NCBI RefSeq assembly: GCF_902459465.1 | Contig: NC_047082.1 | Location: 10,228,545 to 10,292,544, forward strand | Length of the DNA stretch: 64,000 nt | Source of the DNA: Asterias rubens | Lineage: Eukaryota; Echinodermata; Asteroidea; Forcipulatida; Asteriidae | Reading direction: 5' to 3' | Notes under the pieces: generated by a model | Database searches by the model: none | What the model was told of the DNA's origin: nothing | Seen by the model: only the letters and a program-made list of their open reading frames with translations | Part shown: one piece after another, positions 1-12,300 of the stretch | Position numbering within the stretch: position 1 is the first letter of the stretch | Layout of the letters: the number at the start of each line of letters is the position of its first letter | Translations under genes and position numbers: made by a program

Positions 1-1191
1 GACATTTCAAGAACAAATCTACCTGACAAATAGGCACACACATGGTGTTACCGCAAACCTAGATTTTAAGTCTATATATTGATACCTCACCATACAATGC
101 CTCAAAGACAATGTGTACATTCAAATCATGCTTACTTCGGTTGAGGCAATAAAATTTGAATTTGACAGAATGATTGGGAATTTGTATCGAGGTAAACTTT
201 TTAATCACAGCTTTTAGATTGAAACTAATAGTTTTTAAATATTTATTATTTATACATCAAGTACTAACCCACAATTGAGGTAAAATTTCTGAAAAATTAG
301 GATAAAATAGAACCACTCCAGTCAATTTGTCATTGTTCAACGCAAATGTTTTAAAATTACCCATTCTGCGCATTATACTTGTCTCTAAATTGCAACCATT
401 TCATATTTGTCAGTTTGCGAAACAACCCAGAATAAAGACTCTTTTAATTTTGTTTAAAAGAATTCCTGAAAGAGTACTTACAATTCCAAATCCTATGCTC
501 CGGACAAATCTGCAAATCCTAACCGTCTCCACCGATCTCGTCAGGTAAGTATCCCAAACTTCCAGCTCCGTCCGCACAGCAATCCACATTCATCTGACAC
601 CCCAGTGTCAAGCAATCACATCTTTTAATACCCCCCGTTTAATAACTTGACGCCTCTCTTGAGTTGACACGCTTGGTTCTCAGCTCTACAGGGCGAGTGG
701 GGCAGAGGGGATGGGGGGGGGGGGGGCTGGGATCTTGAATGGCACACTTCCATTCCATTTCCCTTTGTTTATAATAACAGTGACTTGAGATGTGTTAATT
801 AATTCTGAGATGATTATTCATGGAAATGCGATGGAGGCAGGTGGCTGCGCAGCTTGAGTAATAGACTGCCATCGCAGAATCTGCTGGGGGGTGGGGGGTT
901 CCAAGTCTTGACTTTCATTTCTTTCTTCTTCATGGACGAGTAGGGGTTAACCCTGGTGTTTCTGGTTCGGATAGCACCTTTATTTACAGGTTTCCTCAGG
1001 CTTGTGATGAGCTACAGTGATTAAGTTCACTTATGAGACATCTTTAGTTTGCAACAAGAAATATATAGTAGTTTACAATAATAAGTGAATATAATGTCTA
1101 GCTTTCGTTCCTCTGGAGCTCTTAGAGACTTTCTTTTGGCACTATAGAAATGCAGTTGTTATTATTACTATTATTTTTATTATTAGCTGGA
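1..1191. other. Non-coding flank, no gene seen
   Basis: AT-rich sequence with no supportable reading frame. It holds a short dispersed repeat near 40-100 (its relative lies inverted at 26827-26900, sharing the words CATGGTGTTACC and GATACCTCACCAT) and a 14-base G run at about 713-726. Nothing else is recognisable. Confidence 0.5.
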
Positions 1192-1582
1192 TTAAAGACA
1201 CTGGACACTATTGGTAATTGTCAAAGACCAGTCTACTCACTTGGTGTATCTCAACATGCATAAAATAACAAACCTGTGAAAAATTTGAACTCAATTGGTT
1301 GTTGAAGTTGAAGTTGCGTGATAATAATGGAAGGAAAAACACCCTACCCTTGTCACACGAAGTTGTGTGCTTTCAGATGCTTGATTTCAAGACCTCAAAA
1401 ACATATTCTGAGGTCTCGAAATTAAATTCAAATATTTTCGTGGAAAATTAATTCTTTCTCCAAAACCATGTTACTTCAGACAATGTTTTATAATGTCAAC
1501 AGCTCTCCATTGCTCGTTACCAAGTACGTTTTTATGCTTACAATTATTTTGAGTAATTACCAACAGTGTCCAGTGCCTTTAA
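1192..1582 (+). mobile_element. TTAA-MITE family 1, full copy
   Basis: The element is flanked by TTAA at 1192-1195 and 1579-1582. Its ends are inverted copies of GGCAGTGGACACTATTGG (here slightly diverged). The internal order is the one shared by all plus-oriented copies in this window: GTCAAAGACC, then AACAAACCTGTGAAAATTTG, a pair of GAGACCTCAAA/GAGGTCTC words, then CACAATGTTTTATA and GAGTAATTACCAA. It has no coding capacity, so it is non-autonomous. Confidence 0.8.
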
Positions 1583-1982
1583 GTATTTTTTATCATCACT
1601 CACTGAATAATTACCACGGGCAAGTGGGCTTGGATACTAATGACTATATGGAGACATTTCACAATGCCACCAATAGACCATTAAGGAATTGGCCAAGGCC
1701 AATACATGAAATAAAAAGAATCAAAAAGTAGGGTCGGGTGCACTTTCTGTGTAATTTATTTCCTTTGCATGAATAATCCAGTACAATTTTGCAAAAAGGA
1801 GTTTAGTAATAAGAAATAACCTGTAGAAAGGTGTTAAGCAAGACATGTGCAATGTTCATTTCCTTACACACATTTTGTAACTTTATTGTAACAAATTGTA
1901 ATGCCAACCTCGGAGATAATCTTGTCAAACTGCAAATGAAAATGGGACGCATTATACTGCAAGCTGACCCTCGAAACCCTAC

Positions 1983-2233
1983 TGGGTCCAATTTCATGGC
2001 TCTGCTTACCGTAAGCAAAGAATCGGCGCTTACGGAAACGGGGAATTCTGTGCTTACGGCAAGCGTATTTCACAGATGAGCGGCGAATTTTGGCTTCTGC
2101 GCATGCGTACTTCATGTTACTATGCATTCTAGGCTTACAAGGCTAGCGCAGAAATTCGTCGCTTGCACGTAAGCGGGAATCACAATCGTAATCGCAGAAT
2201 TGTGAGGTAAGCAGAGCCATGAAATTGGGCCCA
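1983..2233. mobile_element. Foldback repeat of the GGGCCCAATTTCAT family
   Basis: The left end reads TGGGTCCAATTTCATGGCTC and the right end GAGCCATGAAATTGGGCCCA, so the two ends are inverted copies, with GTAAGC/GCTTAC words repeated inside. Other members are at 2762-3081, 34097-34339, 48570-49178, 52704-52925 and 53643-53823. Confidence 0.6.
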
Positions 2234-2332
2234 GATGTTGTATTTTCGAAATTTAGATGGGTTTCAAAAAATGAGCCAACCTTGACTTCATTTACTTCTA
2301 GGTACTGGCGTTTACGGAGTCGTTGATTTATT

Positions 2333-2530
2333 TTGCATTATTGGCTTTTTGTTGCCTTTTCTCTCTGTTTTGTTCCTGGTGGTATAGAGTGCTGTTGGTG
2401 CTTTTGTGGGGGTTGTTCTTTATACATGTGTATTTGTTTATCTCTTGTTTTGCTTTTTCTACAGGGCGCCCAGGGAGAACAGTGTTTTTACACTGATGGG
2501 GCTAACCTGTATCAATAATGTTTAATAATA
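2333..2530 (+). mobile_element. Probable 3' tail of a non-LTR retrotransposon
   Basis: A T-rich segment is followed by a short conserved-looking block (ACACTGATGGGGCTAACCTG) and an AATAATAAT tract at 2515-2540. This arrangement of a 3' UTR ending in a simple-repeat tail is typical of CR1/L2-like non-LTR elements. No reverse transcriptase remains. The short open frame here is not a credible gene. Confidence 0.35.
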
Positions 2531-2761
2531 ATAAATAATAATAATTGTTTCCAATAACGGTAATGAATGCTAACATTCATTGCGAAAACATGCCACCAGA
2601 CTATTATTTCATCCAGCCTCAGTTTGGTTACAATGAGTTGGAAAGGAGTAAAATCAAGATGGCCACACCGTGATAAACGTCTATAATATAAAATAATATA
2701 GAAAACCCAGACAGAACATTGACATCATGTCAGTGTTGAGGGTTAGGTTTAAATACATTCT

Positions 2762-3081
2762 GGGCCCAATTTAATAGCGTCGCCAAACTTTTGGGCTAAC
2801 TGTAGCAGAAAATTTTGCTAAAGCAGAGCAAATTAATTTCACAGGTTAGCAATAAAATAAAATAAAACAAATCAATAATAAAGACTTGTAATGCGCACAT
2901 ATCCACCCTGCTGGGTGTTAGGCGGCCATCTTTGCGTCTTCACCATGGATTTGCATAGTGATGTCAATAATTTCATACAGTAAGCACCGGAAGGTTAGCA
3001 AGCCTTTTCTCGTGCTTGCCGTTAGCAGCGCTATGAAATGGAAATCGCACAGTAATTAAGCAGCTCTACGAAATTGGGCCC
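2762..3081. mobile_element. Foldback repeat, GGGCCCAATTT family
   Basis: It starts with TGGGCCCAATTTAATAG and ends with CTACGAAATTGGGCCC, an imperfect terminal inverted repeat. It lies just downstream of the VPS28 stop codon, between the gene's probable polyadenylation signal and the left part of the window. Confidence 0.55.
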
Positions 3082-3132
3082 TAATCAAATACGTAACTTG
3101 ACAAATACGTAAAAGTACATACAAATAAGTCT

Positions 3133-3138
3133 TTTATT
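3133..3138 (-). promoter_or_regulatory. Candidate VPS28 polyadenylation signal
   Basis: On the minus strand this reads AATAAA, about 100 bases after the VPS28 stop codon. The position suits a short 3' UTR. A T-rich plus-strand tract lies at 3199-3210, upstream of it on the gene strand. Inferred from position only. Confidence 0.4.
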
Positions 3139-3235
3139 TTTATATCAACTAAAAATAGCGCTTGTAATAATAAGTATAATACAAGTAAATTTACAGTGTT
3201 TTTTTTTTTCTGTCTCGCAACTTTGTCTATTTTAC

Positions 3236-3359
3236 TCACGATCCTGTACCCAGTATACGTATGAAGCTTTGATATGCCGAGTCTAGATCATGGAGAATCT
3301 GTCTGATTTGGTCTTCATCTAGTTCATCTGATGCCCTCATGGATGACATGGTTTTCAAC
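3236..3359 (-). CDS. VPS28: VPS28 exon 7 (C-terminus and stop)
   Basis: It encodes the last 40 residues, starting [16 protein letters not shown] and ending ILGTGS, then TGA at 3236-3238. It begins after an acceptor CTCAG with one base that completes a Trp codon split from exon 6. It is the end of the C-terminal helical domain that binds the ESCRT-II subunit. Confidence 0.92.
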
Positions 3360-6300
3360 CTGAGACAAACAAAAGATTATAACAAAAATAATATTAAAGA
3401 CACTGGACACCTTCGGTAGTTGTCATAGACCAGTCAAAATAAAAAAGCTGTGAAAATAACAACAACAAAAAAACCATGAAAATTTGAACTCAACTGGTCA
3501 TCAAAGTTGTGAGATAATAATGGAAGAAAAAACCCACTGTCACGCGAAGTTGTATGCTTTCAGATGTTTGAATTCGAGACCTCAAAATCAAACCCAAATA
3601 TTTTTTTAGCGAGAAATAACTTCTTTCTGGACATCTGTGGACAATGTGTTTTGTCCTCAAAAAGTACCCAGAATTAAAAAAACGTTTTCTTTCAATGCTA
3701 AATTTAACCCTGTGTTGATGTGATTTATCAGGAAGGAAGGTCCCAATATAAATTAAGATATATTTTTGCATTAAAATTTACCCCAACAAATATTTTTGGA
3801 AATTTCACAGGTGGTGGCATTTCCATATTGATGACATTTCAGACAAACTACTCATGCCTGATCGCATCACGTACAAAAAAAATGCCTCTGAGGTTTACCT
3901 TGTGTGTGAATGGTTTATAAGTCTGAAATTCCATTCACATGATAACAAAGTCAGTTAAGATGCTTTAAAGACACTGGACACTATTGGTAATTGTCAAAGA
4001 CTAGTCTTCTCGCTTGGTGTATCTCAACATATGCATACAATAACAAACCTGTGAAAATTTGAGCTCAATCGGTCTACGAAGTTGCTAGATATTAATGAAA
4101 GAAAAAACACCCTTGTCACATGAAGCTGCTTTCAGATGCTTGGTTTTGAGACCTCAAATTCTATCAAATTCGTGGAAAGTACTTCTTTCTCGAAAACTAC
4201 GTCACTTCAGAGGGAGCTGTTTCTCACAATGTTTTATACTATCAACCTCTCCTCATAACTAGGTTTTATGATAATAATTATTTTGAGTAATTACCAAAAG
4301 TGCCTTTAAAAGAGGGCCCCAAGGTCAAATCCAGTTTGTGATACACCCATGTACCAAATTATTTGTCTGGAACTTGCTGGAATATTCTCTGGAACAGAGA
4401 TTATTTTTAGTTCGCTCCAGAATGTTGACGATACTCAGCTGAACATATCGCTCTACTGAGCCACTTCACTGAACCATGAACAAGCTTAAAACAGTTTTTA
4501 TTGATAATAAAAATCGTTTGACCACAAAGTGAAGTGAAAATCATCTGTTTACGTCATCGGAACTGAATCTGTGTCCAACAGCATTCCTTTACAAATGCTT
4601 TCTAAAAAATATGCTGTATTCAATGCATCAATGCAAGGAGATTTTGTTTTTCAAATTCAGTTTGCAATCCAACCATGCTCCTATAGAAACGATTTGTTGT
4701 TATTGAAAATAAATATCATTCAATCATAAAGTGAAGTGAAAATCAGGACCTGAATCTCTGGCCAACAGCATTCCTGTAAAAATGCATTCTAAAGCTATGC
4801 TGTATAAAGCATCAATGCAAATCCTTCAGTATTATAATAAACCATTTGAAGCCCTCCAGGGAGGGGGGGGGGAGCAAAGGGTAGGCCATGTGCAGGTGTG
4901 TGTTAACTATCCTTGGCGCACACCTCTGGTTCCAAACAGGTTCACTGGTCACAGCTGAGAGTTGAGAAAAATCTCATCTTCAGTAATAAGGGCCAGCTGA
5001 GGTCCATCTACACAGTGTTGTGCTAGGCTTGCAAGATATATCACTATGGCTTGGGACAGGGTGGGAAGGGGTGAGGGGATTGCAGTAGGAGAGGGGGGGG
5101 CTGACAGTCGTTCACAAAGTAGCCACGAGACGTTTCATTGTTTGCACACACAAGATCAATTTCCACTTTGGTTTGTTTGGGGCCATGGTAAGGGGGAGGG
5201 GGACTTATCTGACTGAATCTGTTTCAAACATGGTAATAATCGTGTTTAATAATTCAAACATGAGTAGGGTTTGAAACTTTGCATGGTGGAAATACGATAT
5301 GGAAAAGTTTGCAGTAACACCATGTAATGACTATCTCTAAATCTCTTAGAGATAGTCATTACATGGTGTTACGCAAACCTTTCCAGATTCAAACATAGCT
5401 ACATATGTCTTGCACTTTGATACGGTGTGAATATTTAGGTCTACGTAAGAGCTGGATGTTATTGTATTCTTCGTACACGTTCAGTGGCCTATAATATCCA
5501 AGACAGAATGTCAGGTTTTCTAGATGTGTCAACCTCCCCCCACCCCCTCCCCAAATGCACGATCCTTTTGCTAAAAACAATTCTCTTCTGCACTTTTTTT
5601 TTTCAAGAAAAGACAAGCATGCATCACTAAAAGAGGGGGAAAAAAAAAAAAAAATGTAGGCCCAGTGGGGGGGGGGGGCAGGGGGAAATCAAGTACATTC
5701 ACAGGCAGCCAAAGTAATTAAAAATTGAAATTGCCAATTAAACTAAAGTTACGTCTGCATTTATTACTTGGAATGCTACAGATTGTCATATGCCAATGCG
5801 ACGAGGATCTCTAAATAGGGAAACAACGGCACTAAATATAGTCAGTGTGAGAATATGGTGTTCTCTGTTGCCACCACTCTCCCCCACACCGGGATCACAC
5901 CTCTAACCATACAATAAACCTAAATTTAGCAGGGCTTTGGAAGTGAGCAGTATTCCTTTCAGAGACATTAACGTATGTATAGTTCAGTGTATTCTGTGCT
6001 GTGTTAGCAATTTTGGAGGGTTTAAGCCCAGGGGCGGGGCCAGGTTTACAAAGTGATACGGCACAATTAAAGTCATAGGGCTGCTTAAGAGCTGCTTAAC
6101 AGACAGCCAATAACTATATGCTCCTAAAGTCATATTTACATGTGGTTTAATACAAAAGAGTCAGATCCTTTATGTTATCAAAGCTTAGGTTTTTGAAGTT
6201 ACCGAAAAACACATTAGCTTAATATCATAAATCAATTAACTTTAGTTATAACATATATAATGACATGAATAACTAAAACATAATCTTTGTGCCATGAAGA

Positions 6301-9300
6301 CCTTGTTTAAACTTTTGACATTCTGAGTAAAAAAGTGACCCTAGGAGCAAGTTCGAGTGGGCACAAATAGTCGACCGATGGTTGACTACTGACCAGCAAC
6401 ATACATAAGCAGTGACGCACTCACGTGAACGACCCGTTAGGAAGTCTAACCAACCTTTCGCCTTTTCGCTATAGTGTCACTGGTTCCCATCTGCGTTTTA
6501 CCCATGTTAGAATGGAACATGCTGTTGGGACCAGTGAATAAACCATGGGCTTGAGGATAGTTCCAGATGGTCAACCACAGTAGTCAACCAATGGTCGACC
6601 AGCCTGGGTTCGAGTCAAAAAAGTCAACCTTTAGTTAACCATTGTGCACACTCGAACTTGCTCTAAGTTGACCTTTCCTTCTGGTCCAAACCGGAAGTTC
6701 AAATTAAAAAATTCACATTTCCTAAACCAAATATCATGAAGTCAGAATCTTTATGTCAACTTGTAGCTTTATGGCAAGATAAATATGAGTTTACTAATCA
6801 AACCCCAAAGTGGTTCAAATCCCTAATAAAGGGTCTGGGTACTTTTTGTAACACGAAACACAATGTCTACAGATTTACATTAAACTTGCACCATTTGAAG
6901 ATAATGATGGTAGAAAGCTTCACTTAAAATATTACTTACTGAGGTGCTGTAGTTTTTGAGAAATGAGTAAACAATGTCACCCCCACGAAACTACGTTTTA
7001 CATGCTAAAATAATACAGCAAGTAATATTTTAAGGGAAGCTTTCGCCCATCATTATCTTCAAACTGTGTGAGTAAATGTAAATATGTGGACATTTTGTTC
7101 TGTGTCCTACAAAAAGTACCTAGACCCTTAAACACTAGACATGCTTTATATATTTCTTTTATCTGATAATTTTGGCCTCATAATAAACTTGTTGAACTTG
7201 GGTGTCGCATTGCCATTGCTCTTGTTGTCGTCTGTAATTGTCAATCCCGCCTTCAAGCGCCCCACCCCTTTTTTTTTTTTAACAATGGGATGGGTTGTTT
7301 TTAACTGTGGGGTAGGTTTCAGGGGACATTCTTTGTGGCAGGACGGCTTTGTAGAGGTGCTGGTCACCTGTTCCTCCTCGCCACTCACTGGCTTGGTATT
7401 TTTTAGCTATTTTGCTTCTTTGTTTCTTTATTTATCAATTTGTATATTTATATTTTTATGCCAGTGTGAAGTCTAATAAAACTAAAACTAAACAGGGCTT
7501 GCATGCGATTCACATTAAAGTATCTCTATGTAGAATAGCGTACACTTTAAAGACACTGGACACTATTGGTGACTGTCAAAGACCAGTCTTCTCACTTGGT
7601 GTATATCAACATATGCATAAAATAACAAACCTGTGAAAATTTGAGCTCAATCGGTCATTGAGGTTGCGAGATAATAATGAAAGAAAAAACACCCTTGTCA
7701 CACGAAGTTGTGTGCTTTCAAATGACTGATTGCGAGACCTCAAATTCTAAATCAGAGGTCTCAAACTCAAATTCATGGAAAAATACTTCTTCCTCGAAAA
7801 CTACGTTACTTCAGAGGGAGCCGTTTCTCACAATGTTTTATACTATCAGCAGCTCCCCATTACTCATTACCAAGTAATGTTTTAAGCTAATAACTATTTT
7901 GAGTAATTACCAATAGTGTCCACTGCCATAAAGGGGGGAGGGGAGGGGGTAATGAAAAAGTTTACGATTTGTTCTCTTATGGAAATGTTGATAATTGTGA
8001 ACGGCCACTAACTGAGATGAATACTACTCACCAAGAGTTGACTTTCTCCTTGCCTTCAAAGTCTTCGGCCAATAGGCTCATCTTATTCATTGTCTCGCTC
8101 AACTCTCGCAGCTCTGGCTCAATCTCATCTACTGCTTTCATATCCAACCTCAGCTTGTCCATTACGGTGATGAAAAGCTGGACAAAACAAAAACAACAAT
8201 AATTTGGGGGATCATTTGTGATGGGCTCTGTGAAAAATGAGTCACAAGGGGAACATTAATTTGTTGAGTTTTATACATGGCTGAAGAGAGCATACAACAA
8301 GCGTCATTTTGACATATATCTTACACACTTGTGTGATGTTTGGCTTAAAAGTTATGACCTTTTGAAAAATAGATTCTGTCATAATCTAAAAATAATCCAT
8401 ATAGGGGAAACAGCCCGTTTAATAAACACATCACCTATTACAAAAATCAAAAACAAAGCTTTCATTTAAGAGAAATTTGAAAATACAGACACTAAAGAAG
8501 CATAAAACCACATGAAAAAAATTACAAAATCTTTCTTGTCTTCACCCTCCCATCACTCAACAGCCCTTAACTGGAAAGTGAGTAATCGGTATTGCAACAA
8601 GCGACTCATTTTTGTAGAGCCGTCACATTTACCATGTTTACTCGTAATCCCACTTAAAGTCTTCACAAATCACCATTACTTATTTTGATTGCCGCAATTG
8701 ATATATAAGCCTGATAAGAACCTGAGAAAAGTCCTTTTCTGTGCTAATTGTGTAAGCGAAGAATGCCTAGTTACGTGGAGTTATGCACGCACACAAGCAA
8801 AAAACGTTATCGTGGAATTCCCTGCTTCATTAACTGTTGATTGATTCTTTGCTTACTTAAAGTTGAGCCATGAATTTCGGCCACAAAATCGTGCATTGGA
8901 GGTACCTGGCACAATTTCATAGAGCCTGAAAGCACAAAAACTTTCTAAGCAAAGAAAATTGTCCTTAAAAGTCAAAACTACATTAAATTTACATTGTTGC
9001 AATATGTGCCCTACTCAACTTTTGCTAAGCCAAAAAAAAAAATTCTTATTTTCTGCTAAACAGGTTTTTGAAATTGAGCCCAGTAGAAGATATTATTTGA
9101 GGGTTTCTTCTGTTGATTCATGTATTACTTGATACTGACCGAAACTACTTGTGCTATACACTCGCTAGTGTTACCGTCATCACCCTTGATTGTGATTGGT
9201 CGATCTTCTTTTATCCTCTCCATCGCTGCGGGGCAATCCATCTGAAGAAGGGGAACAAAATGTAAAAATGTCTTTAAAGGGTCTATGTACTTTTTTCTAA

Positions 9301-12300
9301 CACAAAACACAATGTCCACAGATTTACATTAAACTTACACAGTTTGAAGAGTATGATTCAAGAAAGCTTCCCTTAAAATATTACTTGCTGAGGTGCTGTC
9401 GTTTTTGAGAAATGAGTAAAACAATGTCACAAAAATAATTGTTGGCGGTGTCCCGGTTTGTTTTTTAATTCAATTCAATTCAAACTCCCAAAGAGTATAA
9501 CTGAAGAGTGACAATAGAGGGCCTCACCCTGTATTTCTTCATGAAGTCTTCGACAGTGCGGATCTGATCGCTCTGTATCTGCTTGAAAGCTGCCTTGTAC
9601 TGGACCAGCAGCTTGGAGCACGCTGCAGTGTACCTGTCATTGGAATAATAATAACAACATTAATAATAACTAGTTCTTATGTAGCGCATTTTAATGTAAT
9701 AATAATAATAATATTGAAGTCTTATATACATGTAGCGCACGTATCTACCAACCAAGGTATTCAAAGCACTGAGACTGAGTATAATATACAAACTTTCAGA
9801 AAGATAGTTTATTGAAAGATATGAATTCTGAGACCCAATTATTTAGCATCTTCTAAGGGTTGACAAGGTGCTACATAAGGTGCTAATTCAGGTTTCAGGT
9901 TTCAGGTTTTATTTTCCATACCATGTGTACATGTACAATGTAAGGGAAAAACTAATTATAGAACTTAACAGTATGGGGAGGTCACAGACAGAAAGCCTAG
10001 GCTTGTACAGTGTCTGGCCTCTACAAAAAGAATACATATAAATAATGAGTTTTAATAATATTTTACAATAACCGTATCAATGCGCTTTATGATAGCGCCC
10101 TGTTGGTCATTTCACATAACTCTTCATAGGATTAAGGACGAGTCCTGGCCTTAAGATTGATCCAACGTAAATAAGTCAATCCAAATACAAAATGTCTGTC
10201 CTCATTACAAACAATATGTCCTAAAGACGACTGCGTAATATTTGTTATGTAATAAGACATTTTGTATACTGTTTGAATGGTAAGCACAATCAGTATCAGC
10301 TGAGAATTGTACAAAGGGGGGAAATGTTGCCTTTTTTGTACCCCTCCCAGTCCCAGTCCAAAAGTTATCTCATGAACCCAAAAGGACCCGTTAGTGTGGA
10401 CAGACCATAGAAATAGAACCCGGAGAACACTGAGCTTGGCTGCCCTCTATGACGTTCGTGGATGTAGCGTAACAATAACGCGCTATACATATGTATGGCA
10501 AAAAGAACATCACTGATACGTGTGTATGGCAAAATGGCAAAAAAGAAAAGATACAGTATTTTAGCTCTCTATGTCGTCTGTGGACGCGGCATATCAATAC
10601 CGCGCTATACGCGTGTATAGCAAAAAGAACATCGCTGATACGTGTGTATGGCAAAATGAGCATCATGGAACATGTGTGTATGGCTAAATGGCAAAAAAGA
10701 AAAGATACAGTATTTTAGCCCTCTGTGTCGTCCGTGGACGCTGCGTATCAATACCGCGCTATATGCATGTATGGCAAAAAGAACATCGCTGATATGTGTG
10801 TATGGCAAAATGAGCATCACATAACATGTGTGTATGGCAAAATGGCAAGATGGCATCAAAAAATTTTAAAATATTTTGCCATACACACGAAAAAAAAATA
10901 GCGTACGTGTGTCCATAAAAATGGTCTCCAACGAAACCCACCCACAATGACACACTCGTCGTTGCCGGGTTCTATTTCTATAGGACAGACCCAGTTCCAC
11001 TTACTGTTTGGGCGTGATAGCATCCCTGATATAGGCTTTCTCCAACCACTGTAGAGTATTTATTACGGCAAACAGCTCTGCCATGTTGTCATACTTCTCC
11101 CTCTCCCGGAAATTCCGGAAAAGTTTCACCTCCTAAACGAAACATTTATAAGCTCGTCAGTGTACACACTCATAATCAGACCTGGAAGTACACAAAGGCT
11201 GTGTCCAAACTAGCGGCTACAGCTACGGCTAGTTGTTTCGCACAATCATGCATTAAAGTATAGGAAGTCCTTAGCAACACCCTAAGCAACAGCCATAGCC
11301 ACCAAGTTGGATACAGCCAAAGTGTCCAATGAAAATGCCATTTGCAAAATGGAAATTGCCCGACACTTTTGAAACTTTGACTGTGTATTTTGTCATAATA
11401 TACACACATACTTTTAAAAGATTTTACACTTTTTTCACTCATTTTTTTTAAAGGTTTTTATCAAACACACCTTTTTTAAATTCATGTAAGTAACCAAATT
11501 TGTGGTGTCTTTTTCATAACACAGCTTTTAGAGTTGCTTTGTACACTGCTGTCTAAACTTTTGAAAGATTTTACTCAGTGTTTTATTTTTTTATTTTTTT
11601 TATTATTCACTTACTTCATACAGCTCCGGCCTATTGGCTGATGCATCTACATAAGAAACAAAGAAACAAAGAACTTATAATTTGAGACAAAGCACAAACA
11701 TCAACAGAGATCAAATATCCTGTGAGTTTCTACTAAAAATCAATCAAGTTTGAGAATCAGCAGAATGTTTTGACATGCATTTTCATGGCGTTTCGTTTCG
11801 AGAAGGAAGTACCTCTTATCAAATTTTTGTGTGGGTTCGAATCCTACCAATACCAAACCACGACTTCCAACACCTAGCAAATTGCTGATTTTACAATAAC
11901 TAGATATAAAGTATTTGTTGTATCTTGTCACTGAAAATGAAATGAATCACAATTTCTTAATTTGTGCAATTCATGATGTTTACTTGTTTAAACATGTGGT
12001 GAGAGATGGCTGGTGGCTGGTCAGCTTGGTATTTATCCAATAGACCGATTGCGCTACCAATGTTTACATGTGATCACGTGACTTATAGTGGGTATAGAAA
12101 AACAAAGCTGCATAGGAAAGACATGGGAAGACTCATACCGATGGACCACAATTGGCTGTATTTTCAATAAATAACACTTTTAACTAAAACGAAGCCCTTA
12201 TTTAAATCACATTTGCTGTTGGAATTTCCAGTACTCATACTACTAAATAAAGAGGTTTCTCACGCGCCTTGGATTTTGCACTGTGCACGGCATGAAGTCG

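Noticed and set aside
7141..7476. Hydrophobic 111-codon open frame
   Set aside because: Composition is driven by T-rich DNA, with no homologue recognised. It lies inside VPS28 intron 6 next to a retrotransposon-like tail.
10440..10860. CRISPR-like array
   Set aside because: Units are long, adjacent and diverged, without unique spacers, and the DNA is animal. It is a minisatellite.
10391..10953. Overlapping open frames with repeated [18 protein letters not shown] peptides
   Set aside because: They run across the internal tandem units of a transposon on both strands. The repetition explains the open frames, and no protein family is evident.
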